Assembly: GCA_030612905.1 (NCBI GenBank)
Contig: JAUWNA010000028.1
Span: 1-11,344 of the forward strand
Length of the DNA: 11,344 nucleotides
Direction: 5' to 3'
Origin: Promethearchaeota archaeon
GTDB taxonomy: Archaea > Asgardarchaeota > Lokiarchaeia > Sigyniarchaeales > SOKP01
Shown here: in pieces, positions 10,148 through 11,344 of the stretch
Numbering within the stretch: position 1 is the stretch's first letter
Layout of the letters: each line of letters opens with the position of its first letter
Program-made: the position numbers and the translations under genes
Notes under the pieces: generated by a model
What the model was told of the DNA's origin: nothing
Database searches by the model: none
What the model saw: the letters and a program-made list of their open reading frames with translations, nothing else

Positions 10148-11344
10148 TTAAACATTCCCTAAACTCCAACCTTTAGGTTCTGAACGCGAGTACACAATAA
10201 CGCCTTCCATCCTTAATTTATCGAGTTGTTTTTCCACTACTGCTCTCTCGTATCCTAAAATGACCAAATCGTCGACTAGTTTTGTTTTAGACTGTATTAA
10301 TTTCTGTTTCTCCAAATGTGTAGTGATAATTGTTCTGATATTAACTTCGGTTATAGTCTCTGTTGGAATGTTGTTTCCTTTTCCCTTTGTTTTTTTAGGC
10401 TCTTTCTTTAGGGCGTCGATAAGAGCTCCTCCTTTTTCTGAGGGTAATTCTTGCTCTATCACTACAGGTTTTACTACAGATTTTAATTTCTTACTTTTTT
10501 TAGTGGGAGTTCCGACCGCACCGCTTAAACCTATTTTATCCTCCGGTAGTGTCCAAACTGAATATGTAATTTTTTCGAAAGAATCAGATTTTTCTGAGAT
10601 CATACGTTGGAATTCTTCCACAACGCTATCAGTGAGATATCCCCTCTTCTCTAATTCATTTGCAATGCCCAATATAATCTTATTATCTATTAGATATTTG
10701 AAAATGTATTCTCTGATGTTTGTCGGAACTGTTTCAAATTTAATGGGTTTTTCTACTTTTGCTTCCGCTTCTGTCGGTTGAGGTTCTACAATGTTGTTTG
10801 GAATTTCAAGCGGAGGTTTTTTGCCCCATTCGAAATCACAGATGCATCTAATACTTCGATCGTATCCTCCAACTATAATGCGTGTTAAATCTTTTTTAGG
10901 ATCCTTCATAGTAGACACGATTTTTATTGAGTTTTCTGCAGATGCCTTCCATTTCAGCTTTAGATCTATCGAATTTAGATTAGTATTGTGATATATCCGA
11001 AGAGTGCCATCTGCACATCCTACTATAATTTCTTTTGCGTTATCACCGTCAATATCAACTAATTTTAAAGATATAGGCCGCCCTTCTTCAAGAGTTATAG
11101 ATTTTAACTCATCACCTTCGCTATTAAGTATTAATAATTGAGATGCGTCGGTACCTACTACGATTTCGTTGAAGCCGTCATTTTTCACATCGCCCACTTC
11201 AATTGTATTAATTTGAGTGCCTAAATCTTTTTGCCAAATAATGTCTGGTTTGCCTTCTTTAAACTGGATTAATTGAAGCATACCATTTTTAGTACCAATT
11301 AATAACCCGTAAATAGGTTTATTCTCATCTATCAGTTTTAAATA
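10148..11344 (-). CDS. Beta-propeller (FG-GAP/VCBS-like) protein with possible C-terminal winged helix, 5' partial
   Basis: The frame stays open from the right edge: 21 codons precede the first ATG at 11281 (reading ...PIYGLLIGTKNG), and they continue the repeat pattern, so the true start is outside. Counting from that ATG, blade-like repeats of form D-x-x-x-D-G-x-x-EI-x-VG occur at 31-43 (DVKNDGFNEIVVG) and 76-88 (DIDGDNAKEIIVG), and a third ends in RIIVGGYDRSI (134-144). After about 150 comes a lysine- and proline-rich linker region with a helical segment (189-229). The last 60 residues (317-377) look like a winged helix (LVDDLVILGYERAVVEKQLDKLRMEGVIVY...). The blades may serve as a protein-interaction surface; no secretion signal can be assessed. 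The combination suggests an intracellular scaffold or regulator, but that is inference. It is convergent with the small alpha/beta gene. Confidence 0.75.
   Translation of the reverse strand, partial: YLKLIDENKPIYGLLIGTKNGMLQLIQFKEGKPDIIWQKDLGTQINTIEVGDVKNDGFNEIVVGTDASQLLILNSEGDELKSITLEEGRPISLKLVDIDGDNAKEIIVGCADGTLRIYHNTNLNSIDLKLKWKASAENSIKIVSTMKDPKKDLTRIIVGGYDRSIRCICDFEWGKKPPLEIPNNIVEPQPTEAEAKVEKPIKFETVPTNIREYIFKYLIDNKIILGIANELEKRGYLTDSVVEEFQRMISEKSDSFEKITYSVWTLPEDKIGLSGAVGTPTKKSKKLKSVVKPVVIEQELPSEKGGALIDALKKEPKKTKGKGNNIPTETITEVNIRTIITTHLEKQKLIQSKTKLVDDLVILGYERAVVEKQLDKLRMEGVIVYSRSEPKGWSLGNV

Noticed and set aside
10260..10781. A 173-codon open frame on the plus strand
   Set aside because: It lies wholly opposite the beta-propeller/winged-helix gene, whose repeats and domains are convincing. 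The plus-frame product shows only low-complexity hydrophobic and serine-rich sequence.
1..11344. Mobile element, toxin-antitoxin or defence system
   Set aside because: No transposase, integrase, nuclease, restriction or toxin-antitoxin motif was found; the recognisable genes are metabolic, redox or lineage-specific small proteins.

Overview
The window looks like an AT-rich, gene-dense archaeal chromosome segment. The evidence is TATA-box-like elements 25-45 bp upstream of several starts, weak or absent Shine-Dalgarno sites, oligo-T stretches after stop codons, a short (415-residue) ThiC-family protein, an ADP-forming acyl-CoA synthetase alpha subunit and ferredoxin-type iron-sulfur proteins. 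Two genes at the right end (a possible longin/roadblock-like small protein and a beta-propeller protein with a possible C-terminal winged helix) and the overall style remind me of Asgard archaea of the Lokiarchaeia type. This placement is inference; no rRNA or other marker gene is present. I see no tRNA, rRNA, CRISPR array, transposase or phage gene.

Layout, left to right. (1) The 3' part of a family I CoA-transferase subunit B gene, cut by the left edge. (2) A divergent ThiC-family radical SAM gene, probably on a leaderless or nearly leaderless transcript. (3) On the minus strand, a lone ADP-forming acyl-CoA synthetase alpha subunit gene, convergent with the ThiC gene and one base from it. 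(4) Divergently from that, an ornithine cyclodeaminase/mu-crystallin family dehydrogenase. (5) A small, very acidic orphan protein, followed by a convergent small zinc-finger protein; a 9-bp inverted repeat lies between them. (6) A compact minus-strand operon of two tandem C_GCAxxG_C_C family cysteine-rich proteins and diaminopropionate ammonia-lyase. (7) Divergently, an iron-sulfur protein with an unusual cysteine-rich middle domain plus two ferredoxin clusters, followed by a COG1237-type metallo-beta-lactamase-fold protein. (8) A small cysteine-rich protein on the minus strand, starting with TTG and preceded by three tandem 9-bp repeats. (9) A possible longin-like protein and a beta-propeller/winged-helix protein cut by the right edge.

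Functional theme: several genes fit anaerobic amino-acid and organic-acid catabolism. Diaminopropionate ammonia-lyase yields pyruvate and ammonia, ADP-forming acyl-CoA synthetases conserve thioester energy as ATP, and CoA-transferases move CoA between acids. Cysteine-rich and FeS proteins fit anaerobic redox chemistry. The parts least explained by known families are the divergent ThiC paralogue, the operator-like repeat array before the C_GCAxxG/dpaL operon, the cysteine-rich FeS/MBL pair and the small orphan proteins. No intergenic stretch exceeds about 180 bases.
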